Assembly: GCA_905193765.1 (NCBI GenBank)
Contig: CAJJPZ010000049.1
Location: forward strand, 1 to 13,879
Source of the DNA: an uncultured Eubacterium sp.
GTDB lineage: Bacteria; Bacillota; Clostridia; Peptostreptococcales; Anaerovoracaceae
Direction: 5' to 3'
DNA length: 13,879 nucleotides
Shown here one piece after another: positions 7,352-13,879 of the stretch. The translations under genes were made by a program, and so were the position numbers. The notes under the pieces are model-generated. The model saw nothing but the letters and a program-made list of their open reading frames with translations. It made no database searches and was not told the origin of the DNA. Position 1 is the first letter of the stretch. The number at the start of each line of letters is the position of its first letter.

Positions 7352-8578
7352 CTATCGTACCGCTCCGGAGTCCTTCATGGCTTTTATCTGTTCAGGAGAA
7401 TATCCCATGGATGTCAGTATCTCTTCCGTATCTTCTCCTATGCAGCCTGTCGGCTTGTAGCTGCGCCTGCCGTATTCGCTGAATGCGATCGGCGGGTTCG
7501 GCATCATCACTGTAGTGTGGTCCTCGTCAGGATATTCAACAGGAACCATGTACTCGTTTTCGATAGCCTGCGGGTCTTTGCTCACTTCGCATGACTCCTT
7601 CATGATCTCGCAGGCACAGTTGTTGGCACTGAGATAGTCTCTCCATTCCTGTGCTGTCTTCGTCAGGAAGATGCCGTTGCATATCGTGATGATGTTTTCG
7701 ATCTTGCCGTTGTCCTGCATGATCTGAATGCTGGCGTAATCAGGATCGTCAGCGAATTCAGGTATGCCGAAAAGGCCGTACCATTTTTCTCTGTCCATCT
7801 CGTACTCATTGCAGTATACGCCGATCCATCTACCATCCTTGCACTTGTATGTCTGATTGAACGGATCTGTAGGTCTGAGAGGATCAGGGTTGAGATGCTT
7901 CCTGTCAAACTGTGTCTGAACAACACCGATAGCATTGCACCATATCCCGCTGGCAAACAGTGACGTATCGACCTTGGTGCCTTTGCCGGTCTCCTTCCTG
8001 GCATAAAGTGCCATCATGATCCCGGCAAGAAAAGCTGAACTTGTCACCATGTCACCGAATGCATATGTCGGCAGGAACGGAAACGACCCTTCAGTGGACC
8101 AGTCAGCCAGCGGCCCCGAACGAAGCCAGAATGCGCTGATATCGAATCCCGGGTCATTGGCTGAAGGACCTTTATCGCCATATCCCTTGAAGTGACCGTA
8201 TACAAGTCCCGGGTTCACAGCCTTGAGACTTTCATAATCGAGTCCGTTGCGGGCGAGGGACTTTTCCCTGACATTTGTGATGAACACATCTGCATCTGCG
8301 ATGAGATCCATCAGGATCTTCTTTCCCTCTTCATTTTTGAAATTCAGTGAGATGAATTTCTTGTTGCTGTTATGTATCGTGAACAGCGGGTTGCAGTCGT
8401 CCTCATACGGTGTGAACTCGTGGGTTCCCGCAACACGCATCACATCTCCGTCGAGAGTCTCCACCTTGATGACTTCCGCACCATAGGCGCAGAGTACACG
8501 GGCAGTTGTCGGAGCAGCTACTACTGTAGCCATTTCCACGACTTTCACTCCCTGCAGAGGTAACATTTTATTATCCAT
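7352..8578 (-). CDS. CaiB/BaiF family III CoA-transferase, HadA/FldA-like
   Basis: A 408-residue family III CoA-transferase counted from ATG at 8578, where MDNKMLPLQGVKVVEMATVV matches the usual beginning of 2-hydroxyisocaproate (HadA) and phenyllactate (FldA) CoA-transferases. The open frame extends upstream to 8647, but that part overlaps the gamma subunit gene and has no family match. The signature continues with A-P-x-x-A-R-V-L-C-A-Y-G-A-E-V-I-K-V-E, P-G-F-D near residue 146, and A-F-G-D176, the expected acyl-anhydride aspartate (Asp169 in formyl-CoA transferase). It moves CoA between carboxylic acids. In Stickland fermenters HadA/FldA charge a 2-hydroxyacid for dehydration, but no dehydratase or activator gene is in this window. 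Placed between a 2-oxoacid oxidoreductase and an aminotransferase, it probably takes CoA from the acyl-CoA made by the oxidoreductase. The RBS is weak (GGAG 11 nt before ATG), 26 nt after the gamma gene. Confidence 0.87.
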   Translation of the reverse strand: MDNKMLPLQGVKVVEMATVVAAPTTARVLCAYGAEVIKVETLDGDVMRVAGTHEFTPYEDDCNPLFTIHNSNKKFISLNFKNEEGKKILMDLIADADVFITNVREKSLARNGLDYESLKAVNPGLVYGHFKGYGDKGPSANDPGFDISAFWLRSGPLADWSTEGSFPFLPTYAFGDMVTSSAFLAGIMMALYARKETGKGTKVDTSLFASGIWCNAIGVVQTQFDRKHLNPDPLRPTDPFNQTYKCKDGRWIGVYCNEYEMDREKWYGLFGIPEFADDPDYASIQIMQDNGKIENIITICNGIFLTKTAQEWRDYLSANNCACEIMKESCEVSKDPQAIENEYMVPVEYPDEDHTTVMMPNPPIAFSEYGRRSYKPTGCIGEDTEEILTSMGYSPEQIKAMKDSGAVR

Positions 8579-8604
8579 CTTTCTTAACGCTCCATTCCGT
8601 ATTA

Positions 8605-9150
8605 TCAAAGCTGTCTGAGAGCAGCCTCTGCCCCCATATCGAAGCACTGATCGTTCTTAGGGTTGTCTTTGCCTTTCTTTGCAAAGTAATTCCTGACACC
8701 GTTTCTTATGTGATCCAGATCGAACAGTTCCGATGCTGCCGCCATGGCTCCCAGCATAACGATATTGGTGCCCCTTCCGTTTTTACATTCATTGGCGATT
8801 TCAGTTGCAGGTACTTTGATGACTTTGATATCATCACGGTACTTGCGCTCCTCGCTTACGATACTGCTGTTTATCAGAAGCGTACCGCCCGGTTTGAGTC
8901 TGTCTTCGAATCTGTCTATCGCACATTCACTCATGGTGTAGAGAACGTCGGCTTCGAGGCAGTAGGGGCTCTGCAGGTCTCCTTCGCCTATCTTCAGTTC
9001 ACAGTTTGCTGCTCCTCCACGCATTTCGAAGCCGTATGAAGGATACCATGAAACATTGAGTCCGTCTTCCATTGCTATATCCGCAAGGATGTTGCCGGCA
9101 ACCAGAACACCCTGTCCACCGATTCCTGAACAGATTATTTCTTTCATCAT
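8605..9150 (-). CDS. 2-oxoacid:ferredoxin oxidoreductase, gamma subunit
   Basis: A 181-residue protein of the gamma-subunit domain of pyruvate/2-oxoacid:ferredoxin oxidoreductases. It opens with I-C-S-G9-I-G-G-Q-G-V and has S-Y-G-F-E-M-R-G-G-A-A-N-C, followed by L-K-P-G-G-T-L-L-I-N-S, the standard marks of this domain, which helps form the CoA-binding side of the complex. Its ATG overlaps the TGA of the beta subunit gene by four bases (ATGA), and GGGAGG inside the end of that gene lies 6 nt before the ATG, so the two subunits are translationally coupled. A second ATG follows directly, so the start may be one codon later. The separate-subunit arrangement (delta, alpha, beta, gamma as four genes) is that of KOR/VOR enzymes rather than single-chain pyruvate oxidoreductases. 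Confidence 0.92.
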   Translation of the reverse strand: MMKEIICSGIGGQGVLVAGNILADIAMEDGLNVSWYPSYGFEMRGGAANCELKIGEGDLQSPYCLEADVLYTMSECAIDRFEDRLKPGGTLLINSSIVSEERKYRDDIKVIKVPATEIANECKNGRGTNIVMLGAMAAASELFDLDHIRNGVRNYFAKKGKDNPKNDQCFDMGAEAALRQL

Positions 9151-9887
9151 TCATTACCTCCCTTGTCCACGAACTCTCCTAACGGGAGATACTTGCTCTG
9201 TGTAGTTTTTATAAATTCGCAGGCATCGACTTCTGACATCTTCCAGTTTGTCGGACATGGGCTCAGTATATCTATGAGACAGAATCCCTCGCCGTTCATC
9301 TGCTTCGTCAGAGCCTTCTTTATAGCCTTCTTGGTCTTTTCTATGTTGGCCGGACTGTTGACAGCACAGCGTGCAAGATATGCCATATCTGTCTGGCCCA
9401 GTATCTTTGCGATATCCATCATGCTGCCGTTCTTGCACTCATCACGTCCGAAAGGCGAAGTTGCAGTCTTCATTCCCGGCAGTGATGTCGGAGACATCTG
9501 TCCGCCTGTCATCCCGAACACGCTGTTGTTGATGACTATTGCCAGGATGTTCTCGTTTCTTATCGCACTGTACAGTGTCGATTCGATACCGATGCTGTAC
9601 GCTGATCCGTCACCCGGACGTGCGATCACCAGTGCGTCAGGTCTCGCATGCTTGACGCCTGCTGCAGTGGCGATAGTCCTGCCGTGAGCACCCATGATAG
9701 TATTGTACTTCATCGCAAACTGACCGAACTGTCCGCAGGCCACATCATCAACTGTTATTATCCTGTCACTTACACCCAGCTCTTCAACTGCTTCAGTTAT
9801 AGCATGGCAGACGATACCGTGTCCGCAGCCCGGACACCATGATGCCTGCTGTTTCATATCTAAATCTTTTGGTAATTTAAAATCCAT
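9147..9887 (-). CDS. 2-oxoacid:ferredoxin oxidoreductase, beta (TPP-binding) subunit
   Basis: A 246-residue thiamine-pyrophosphate subunit. The TPP/Mg motif is visible as G-D-G-S-A-Y-S-I followed by I-V-I-N-N-S-V-F-G-M-T-G-G-Q. Cysteines C18 and C21 (W-C-P-G-C-G-H-G), C51 (V-A-C-G-Q) and C211 (S-P-C-P-T-N-W) are placed like the four ligands of the [4Fe-4S] cluster in oxoacid oxidoreductase beta subunits. The subunit decarboxylates the 2-oxoacid and passes electrons to the ferredoxin subunit. I chose ATG at 9887: a GTG at 9896 is also in frame, but it overlaps the GGAGG (9896-9900), which is spaced 8 nt from the ATG. The gene follows the alpha subunit gene after 13 nt. Substrate specificity (branched-chain, aromatic, 2-oxoglutarate) cannot be settled from these motifs. 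Confidence 0.92.
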   Translation of the reverse strand: MDFKLPKDLDMKQQASWCPGCGHGIVCHAITEAVEELGVSDRIITVDDVACGQFGQFAMKYNTIMGAHGRTIATAAGVKHARPDALVIARPGDGSAYSIGIESTLYSAIRNENILAIVINNSVFGMTGGQMSPTSLPGMKTATSPFGRDECKNGSMMDIAKILGQTDMAYLARCAVNSPANIEKTKKAIKKALTKQMNGEGFCLIDILSPCPTNWKMSEVDACEFIKTTQSKYLPLGEFVDKGGNE

Positions 9888-9900
9888 TCGAGGCACCTCC

Positions 9901-10962
9901 TTAATACCTGTCAGCCATTTCTTTAAGCTTTTCTACGATCTTTATCTCATTGATATTGTCCCAGTATTCGCTGTAAAGTTCCACCGGATGTCTGTTCCCG
10001 TCGGCCAGGATGATATCGTCCTTCATCTGTCCCAGGATGTTCATCTCTACATCGAGGAAAGCCTTGACCTGATTCCCCAGCTCTGCGAATGCTTTCTCAG
10101 GATAAGGCCAGAGCGTGATCGGTCTGATAAGACCAGCTTTGATGCCTTCCTTGCGGGCACGGATCACAGCAGACTTTGCAACTCTGGCACTGGTGCCGTA
10201 TGCCACCAGTATGAATTCCGCATCTTCAGTCTGGACTGACTCCCATCTCTGCTCTTCCTCCTCCATCTTTGTGTACTTTTCAAGAAGATATGCAGGATAT
10301 TTGTGACCGCCGTCTTCCCAGTCCCAGTAACGGTTCCAGATAGCTCTCTGCGGTTCGCCTTCAAGACGTGGCTTTACAGCCCAGTCGTATTTATCTATGT
10401 CATGTTCGATCATTTCAGGCATTTCAACAGGCTCCATCATCTGACCGATAGTTGCGTCCGATGCGATGATCACCGGATGACGGTATTTCTCTGCAAGGTC
10501 GAAAGCACCGTATGCTATATCGACGCTTTCCTGCACGCTGCATGGAGCCAGCACGATAGTCCTGTAATCACCGTGTCCGCCGCCGCGTGTGAGCTGCCAG
10601 TAGTCTCCCTGCCCCATGAAAATGTCACCGAGACCGCAGCCTATACGCATAACATCTACTACTACTGCAGGAACGTCGCTGGCACACAGGTATGATATAC
10701 CTTCCTGTTTCAGTGAAAATCCCGGGCCTGAAGTAGTTGTCAGTGCACGGGCGCCTGCTGCAGCTGCTCCCAGCAGCATATTAACTCCTGCCAGTTCGGA
10801 TTCAGTCTGAACGCAGTCGCCGCCGACTTCATCCATTCTCCAGCACAGATATTCCAGTATCTCTGTCTGCGGAGTGATCGGATATCCGCTGAAAAACCTG
10901 CATCCGGCACGCAGACAGGCTTCTGCAAGGGCTTCGTTGCCCTTCATCAATTTCTTAGCCAT
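9901..10962 (-). CDS. 2-oxoacid:ferredoxin oxidoreductase, alpha subunit (VorB/KorA type)
   Basis: A 353-residue alpha subunit. The N-terminal pyrimidine-binding domain shows F-S-G-Y27-P-I-T-P-Q-T-E and E-S-E-L-A-G-V, then T-T-S-G-P-G-F-S-L-K-Q-E-G-I-S-Y and a G-Q-G-D-Y-W-Q motif. The C-terminal transketolase-like domain holds I-L-V-A-Y-G-T-S-A-R and L-R-P-I-T-L-W-P-Y-P-type sequence (here I-R-P-I-T-L-W-P-Y-P). This size and order match subunits usually annotated as VorB (3-methyl-2-oxobutanoate oxidoreductase), although 2-oxoglutarate enzymes look alike. With beta, gamma and ferredoxin subunits it converts a 2-oxoacid and CoA to acyl-CoA, CO2 and reduced ferredoxin in the cytoplasm. GGAGG sits 8 nt before the ATG; the ferredoxin gene ends 15 nt upstream. 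First large gene of the operon. Confidence 0.92.
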   Translation of the reverse strand: MAKKLMKGNEALAEACLRAGCRFFSGYPITPQTEILEYLCWRMDEVGGDCVQTESELAGVNMLLGAAAAGARALTTTSGPGFSLKQEGISYLCASDVPAVVVDVMRIGCGLGDIFMGQGDYWQLTRGGGHGDYRTIVLAPCSVQESVDIAYGAFDLAEKYRHPVIIASDATIGQMMEPVEMPEMIEHDIDKYDWAVKPRLEGEPQRAIWNRYWDWEDGGHKYPAYLLEKYTKMEEEEQRWESVQTEDAEFILVAYGTSARVAKSAVIRARKEGIKAGLIRPITLWPYPEKAFAELGNQVKAFLDVEMNILGQMKDDIILADGNRHPVELYSEYWDNINEIKIVEKLKEMADRY

Positions 10963-10977
10963 TTCTCACGCCTCCTT

Positions 10978-11181
10978 CTATTCTTCGATCTCGATGCAGT
11001 AGTCAGGGCACATCCTGAAACACGCTCCGCAACCAATACATTCCTTACTTTCATCCAACTTGACTAATCCGAACCCCTTATGTCCCAGTTCATCTGACGG
11101 TATCAGCACTTTACGGGGACATACGCTGGTACAGAGGAAACATCCCTTGCACCTGCTGACATCCAGCTTTACCTTTGCCAT
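10978..11181 (-). CDS. 2[4Fe-4S] ferredoxin-type delta subunit of the oxidoreductase
   Basis: A 67-residue bacterial-type ferredoxin with two complete cluster motifs: C11-x2-C14-x2-C17-x3-C21-P and C48-x2-C51-x2-C54-x3-C58-P. The stretch between the motifs is longer than in small clostridial ferredoxins, as is common in separate delta subunits of 2-oxoacid oxidoreductases. It carries electrons from the beta subunit to free ferredoxin. It is the first gene of the operon, with a strong AGGAGGTT Shine-Dalgarno five bases before ATG and about 145 nt of leader in front. A free-standing ferredoxin is less likely given the 15-nt gap to the alpha subunit. Confidence 0.93.
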   Translation of the reverse strand: MAKVKLDVSRCKGCFLCTSVCPRKVLIPSDELGHKGFGLVKLDESKECIGCGACFRMCPDYCIEIEE

Positions 11182-11199
11182 TGCAACCTCCTGATCAAT

Positions 11200-11229
11200 G
11201 CTCCCCTTCCCTCTGTGGGAAACCTGAGC
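11200..11229 (-). other. Possible stem-loop in the operon leader
   Basis: TTCCC (11207-11211) pairs with GGGAA (11217-11221) around five bases, and outer GCTC (11200-11203) pairs with GAGC (11226-11229) across an internal loop. It lies 18 nt upstream of the ferredoxin start codon and just before its Shine-Dalgarno. There is no U-tract, so it is not a terminator. No known riboswitch or T-box core was recognised. Confidence 0.3.
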
Positions 11230-11322
11230 AAAATATTCCTATTTATGAATTCATCTCTGCGGTCCGCACGCCGGATCCGTATCATTTTCCGGGCTTTTGC
11301 GGCCGATTGATAAATATACGAC

Positions 11323-11352
11323 ATGCTTAATAATTATACTGCATATGCTTAA
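11323..11352. repeat. Direct repeat ATGCTTAA across the operon promoter
   Basis: Two copies on the plus strand, 11323-11330 and 11345-11352, start 22 bp apart (about two helical turns). One covers the transcription start and the other the spacer, so the pair brackets the -10 box. This is the layout of a repressor site; the binding protein is unknown. Confidence 0.4.
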
Positions 11353-11361
11353 AATCGTCAA
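11333..11361 (-). promoter_or_regulatory. Promoter of the oxidoreductase operon
   Basis: Minus strand: -35 TTGACG (11361-11356), 17-nt spacer, -10 TATAAT (11338-11333). This is nearly a perfect vegetative promoter, with the start expected near 11326. It sits directly downstream of the symporter terminator and gives a leader of about 145 nt before the ferredoxin gene. Confidence 0.85.
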
Positions 11362-11383
11362 GATTCTTCTTTCATTCAAACAT

Positions 11384-11435
11384 AAAAGATCCGCGTTGTA
11401 AATTACTGATTTTTCAGTATTTTGCAACGCGGATC
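11384..11435 (-). terminator. Terminator of the sodium symporter gene
   Basis: A long hairpin: an 11-bp stem (11388-11398 with 11425-11435, GATCCGCGTTG and its complement), four further pairs including one G-U, one mismatch, then a 6-bp stem (TACTGA/TCAGTA) with loop TTTT. On the minus strand it is followed by UUUU (11384-11387). It lies 97 nt after the symporter stop. The U-tract is short but the stem is strong. Confidence 0.7.
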
Positions 11436-11532
11436 CCCTGGATCTGTATTGTGATATTTTCGGTTGCATTTGATGTGTATTTATGCACTAAACATTATTT
11501 TTATACTCACACTATCACATCAGCATGACGTA

Positions 11533-12903
11533 TCAAGCGAAGAATTTGTCATATATACCGAACACAAATATGAACAGTACGATCAGCGGCAGTATATATG
11601 TCAGATACGGTTTCATCCAGTCGTGGACCTTGAGTCCGTGGCCCGTATTGGCTTCCTCTTTGAAGTTTTTCCAGCCCCATCCGTATCTTGTGACACAGAA
11701 CAGCAAGTATACAAGAGAACCCAGCGGCAGGAATATGTTGCTCACAAGGAAGTCCTCCACATCCAGGATCGCTCCTCCGAACACAGCGAATCCGTCCCAG
11801 CTCCAGAGATTGTATCCCAGCACGCACGGCAGCGACAGTGCTATTATCAGAACCAGGTTCACGATGCCTGACTTTTTCCTGCTGCATCCTGTTATCTCCA
11901 TACCGCAGCATATGATGTTCTCGAAAACAGCCAGAACTGTGGAAAGTGCTGCAAATGACATGAACAGGAAGAACAGGCTTCCCCATAATCTGCCCAGACC
12001 CATGTTCGCAAAGATATTAGGCAGTGTGATGAATATGAGGCTTGGTCCCGAAGTCTGATCTACATTGTATGTGAAGCAGGCTGGGAATATTATCAGTCCC
12101 GAAGTTATGGCAACGAATGTGTCCAGTACCACTACCCTTACAGATTCTCCCAGCAGAGAATGATCCTTGCCGATGTAGCTTCCGAATATAGCCATTGCGC
12201 CTATGCCGAGACTCAGTGTAAAGAACGCCTGATTCATGGCGCCTACCAGCGTGTTCATGACTCCAACGTCTTTCATACGACCGAAATCAGGCAGCAGATA
12301 GAAGCTGAGACCTTCCTTCGCTCCCGGCATGAAGAAACTGTTTATCGCCAGTATCACCATTATAGCCAGCAGCGCTATCATCATTATCTTGGTTATATGT
12401 TCCAGTCCGTTCTGAAGACCTCTGACGCATACGAAAATACATACGCAGACTACGACGATCATCCAGAAAGCCATGATCCCCGGACTTGCAAGCATACCTG
12501 TGAAGGTATCTGCAACAGCACCGGAATCGGCTCCCTCGAACTTTCCTGCTGCAGTCAGATAGAAATAGTGCAGCATCCAGCCCGCTACCGTCGTATAGAA
12601 CATCATCAGCAGATAACAGCCTGCCAGTGTCAGATATCCGTGTATATGCCACTTGCTGCCTGGTTTCTCCAGAGCCTGATAGGCCTTTACCGGACTCTTG
12701 CGGCTGGCTCTGCCCACTGCGAACTCCATACTCATGATAGGCAGTCCCAGTATGATGAGGAATACGAAGTAAAACAGGACGAAAGCTCCTCCTCCGCCCT
12801 GACCTGCCATATACGGGAACTTCCATACGTTACCTATACCTATGGCACATCCCGCAGATAATAAAATGAATCCAAGTCTGGATTTTAACGTTTCTCTTTC
12901 CAT
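11533..12903 (-). CDS. Neurotransmitter:sodium symporter (LeuT/MhsT-like) amino acid carrier
   Basis: A 456-residue membrane protein with about 11 helices, typical of bacterial NSS carriers that import amino acids with sodium. TM1 shows G-C-A-I-G-I-G-N25-V-W-K28-F-P-Y, TM6 has F-F-T-L-S-L-G-I234-G, and TM8 has A318-A-L-S321-T322 at the LeuT sodium-site positions A351, T354 and S355. Two substrate-pocket residues, I234 and V326, stand where LeuT has F259 and I359. Smaller side chains there leave room for larger or aromatic amino acids, as in MhsT. The extracellular gate arginine of LeuT (R30) is lysine here. AAGGAG lies 8 nt before ATG. It has its own promoter and terminator but neighbours the amino-acid oxidation operon, so it may feed it. 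Substrate is an inference. Confidence 0.9.
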   Translation of the reverse strand: MERETLKSRLGFILLSAGCAIGIGNVWKFPYMAGQGGGGAFVLFYFVFLIILGLPIMSMEFAVGRASRKSPVKAYQALEKPGSKWHIHGYLTLAGCYLLMMFYTTVAGWMLHYFYLTAAGKFEGADSGAVADTFTGMLASPGIMAFWMIVVVCVCIFVCVRGLQNGLEHITKIMMIALLAIMVILAINSFFMPGAKEGLSFYLLPDFGRMKDVGVMNTLVGAMNQAFFTLSLGIGAMAIFGSYIGKDHSLLGESVRVVVLDTFVAITSGLIIFPACFTYNVDQTSGPSLIFITLPNIFANMGLGRLWGSLFFLFMSFAALSTVLAVFENIICCGMEITGCSRKKSGIVNLVLIIALSLPCVLGYNLWSWDGFAVFGGAILDVEDFLVSNIFLPLGSLVYLLFCVTRYGWGWKNFKEEANTGHGLKVHDWMKPYLTYILPLIVLFIFVFGIYDKFFA

Positions 12904-12948
12904 AAAAACTTCTCCTTCTGATGCATGATAATAAGTGCAATCTTTTTG

Positions 12949-12978
12949 ATTATATCATCACAGAGGGTATGTTTTCAA
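12949..12978 (-). promoter_or_regulatory. Promoter of the sodium symporter gene
   Basis: Minus strand: -35 TTGAAA (12978-12973), 18-nt spacer, -10 TATAAT (12954-12949) preceded by TGA, which makes an extended -10. The start is expected near 12942, about 40 nt before the symporter ATG. Confidence 0.78.
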
Positions 12979-13026
12979 TCAGAATATATGGAACCTGAGC
13001 ATCACACGTCACATCCGGTCATTCCT

Positions 13027-13869
13027 TCACAGTCTGCCGCACCTGAACTCCTCTATCATCTCCTGCGTCAGCGCAGGTCTGACAGAGTTTTCCTCCAGTT
13101 CGTCTCTGGAAATGAAAAAAGCCTCCGAAAGCTCATCTCTGTCCAGGACGATATCTGCGCTACCGTCCACTTCGGCGGTGTATCCGATCTGCAGGTTCCC
13201 TGCGAAGCCCCAGGGCTGGGATCCGTAGTATCTGATGTTCTTCACCTTCAGACCTACCTCCTCCATGACTTCCCTGGCCACGCACTCTTCCGCCGATTCT
13301 CCGATCTCCACGAATCCGGCGATCAGCGCGTACAGATTCGTCTGCTGTCTGCCGCTGTACCGGGTCACCAGCAGTTTGTCCTCATGGGTGAGGGCCACTG
13401 TGACGGCAGGGTTTATCCGCGGGAATATCACATTGCCGCAGTGAGGACAGCGCATCATCCTCTCCTTCTGTCCGTATTCCGCTTCCGCACCGCACCTGCC
13501 GCAGAACCTGCTGCTGCGGTACCATGTGTTCAGATGGCACGCCGTCATCGCAGCGAAGCACAGATGCTTCGGCCTGCCTTTACGGAGCACTCTTGCCGAC
13601 TTATACTCGAAACCTTCGGGCAGCCGCACCGGGCAGCTGCTCTTCAGCATGTAAAAAGCCTCGTCGTCTATGGAAAAAAGATATATGCAGTCTTCCGGCC
13701 CGGCGTCTGTGTCCTCCGCCCGTGGTATGATGAGCTCTCCGTCTCCACTTTCGACCATGCATATGTTCCCTGTGCCGTTTTCGAATATGAACAACCTGTC
13801 ACCGGGGGATATCTCCGCCCCGGCTCTGAAATGGTTGTCGAATATTTTATCTCCGATTTCCTGTATCAC
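13027..13869 (-). CDS. nudC: NudC-type NAD(H) pyrophosphatase (Nudix hydrolase with zinc ribbon)
   Basis: About 280 residues in the order of NudC: a divergent N-terminal domain (about 1-110), a zinc ribbon with C123-x2-C126 and C141-x2-C144, a complete Nudix box from G185 (G-F-V-E-I-G-E191) through R199-E200 to E203-E204-x-G-L, and S-Q-P-W at 217-220, which marks NADH pyrophosphatases. NudC splits NAD(H) into NMN(H) and AMP, and in other bacteria also removes NAD caps from RNA 5' ends. After S-Q-P-W the usual P-F-P is replaced by G-F-A. The first in-window start is GTG at 13869 without a clear ribosome binding site. The frame stays open to the window edge 10 nt away, so the real start may lie outside. 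No terminator is visible before the symporter promoter. It is not obviously related to the genes that follow. Confidence 0.88.
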   Translation of the reverse strand: MIQEIGDKIFDNHFRAGAEISPGDRLFIFENGTGNICMVESGDGELIIPRAEDTDAGPEDCIYLFSIDDEAFYMLKSSCPVRLPEGFEYKSARVLRKGRPKHLCFAAMTACHLNTWYRSSRFCGRCGAEAEYGQKERMMRCPHCGNVIFPRINPAVTVALTHEDKLLVTRYSGRQQTNLYALIAGFVEIGESAEECVAREVMEEVGLKVKNIRYYGSQPWGFAGNLQIGYTAEVDGSADIVLDRDELSEAFFISRDELEENSVRPALTQEMIEEFRCGRL

Positions 13870-13879
13870 CGTCGCAACT

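Larger units (their letters stand above)
11182..11532. other. 350-base intergenic region between the symporter gene and the oxidoreductase operon
   Basis: It holds, in minus-strand order, about 100 nt of symporter 3' tail, the symporter terminator (11384-11435), the operon promoter (11333-11361) and the operon leader. I see no coding sequence in it: the reading frames on both strands lack ribosome binding sites and recognisable protein patterns. Confidence 0.7.

Noticed and set aside
4589..8578. Carnitine (cai) or bile-acid (bai) operon, suggested by the CaiT-like carrier and CaiB-like transferase
   Set aside because: No CaiA, CaiC, CaiD or other Bai genes are present, the carrier lacks the carnitine-binding tryptophans, and the transferase is closer to HadA/FldA.
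8579..8647. N-terminal extension of the CoA-transferase
   Set aside because: These 23 codons overlap the gamma subunit gene and do not resemble the family, which begins at the later ATG.
11182..11326. Riboswitch or T-box in the operon leader
   Set aside because: No T-box core, no glycine or other known aptamer pattern, and no terminator with a U-tract before the first gene.
12160..12861. 233-codon open frame on the plus strand
   Set aside because: It is antisense to the sodium symporter, rich in His, Gln and Tyr with no family pattern, and has no ribosome binding site; it mirrors the codon use of the real gene.

Overview
The window reads as chromosomal DNA of an anaerobic, amino-acid-fermenting member of the Clostridia (Firmicutes), possibly near the Peptostreptococcales/Anaerovoracaceae. 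The lineage is an inference. The grounds are strong GGAGG ribosome binding sites, sigma-A type promoters, a ferredoxin-linked 2-oxoacid oxidoreductase, a HadA/FldA-like CoA-transferase, a PucR regulator and several secondary transporters. All genes lie on the minus strand, so transcription runs from high to low coordinates. No RNA gene, insertion sequence, CRISPR array or phage gene was seen.

In transcription order: a NudC-type Nudix hydrolase (13027-13869, start codon near the window edge) is followed by a monocistronic NSS/LeuT-family sodium:amino acid symporter (11533-12903) with its own extended -10 promoter and a long terminator hairpin. A 350-base intergenic stretch then carries that terminator, a near-consensus promoter and a leader of about 145 nt. 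It feeds a tight seven-gene operon (11181 down to 4589): ferredoxin subunit, alpha, beta and gamma subunits of a 2-oxoacid:ferredoxin oxidoreductase, a CaiB/BaiF family CoA-transferase, a fold-type I PLP aminotransferase and a CaiT-like BCCT transporter. A U-tract terminator closes it. Together these genes look like an oxidative amino-acid fermentation module: uptake, transamination to a 2-oxoacid, oxidative decarboxylation to acyl-CoA with reduction of ferredoxin, and CoA transfer to release the acid. The substrate cannot be read from the sequence. The transporter has lost the tryptophan box used for betaine and carnitine, and no 2-hydroxyacyl-CoA dehydratase is present.

Next comes a PucR-family regulator (2803-4462) whose N-terminal domain is split by a frameshift, with a strong terminator behind it. 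Then a promoter drives a CodB-like NCS1 permease and an M29-fold protein that keeps the H/H-x-D ligands of NicX-type ring dioxygenases. This three-gene neighbourhood suggests controlled uptake and breakdown of a small heterocycle or nucleobase-like compound. After a terminator, the window ends inside a gene for a periplasmic-binding-protein-like domain that starts without a signal peptide.

The points most worth a second look are the fermentation operon, the rebuilt substrate site of its BCCT transporter, the frameshifted pucR, the NicX-like protein in an apparent anaerobe, and the leaderless binding protein.
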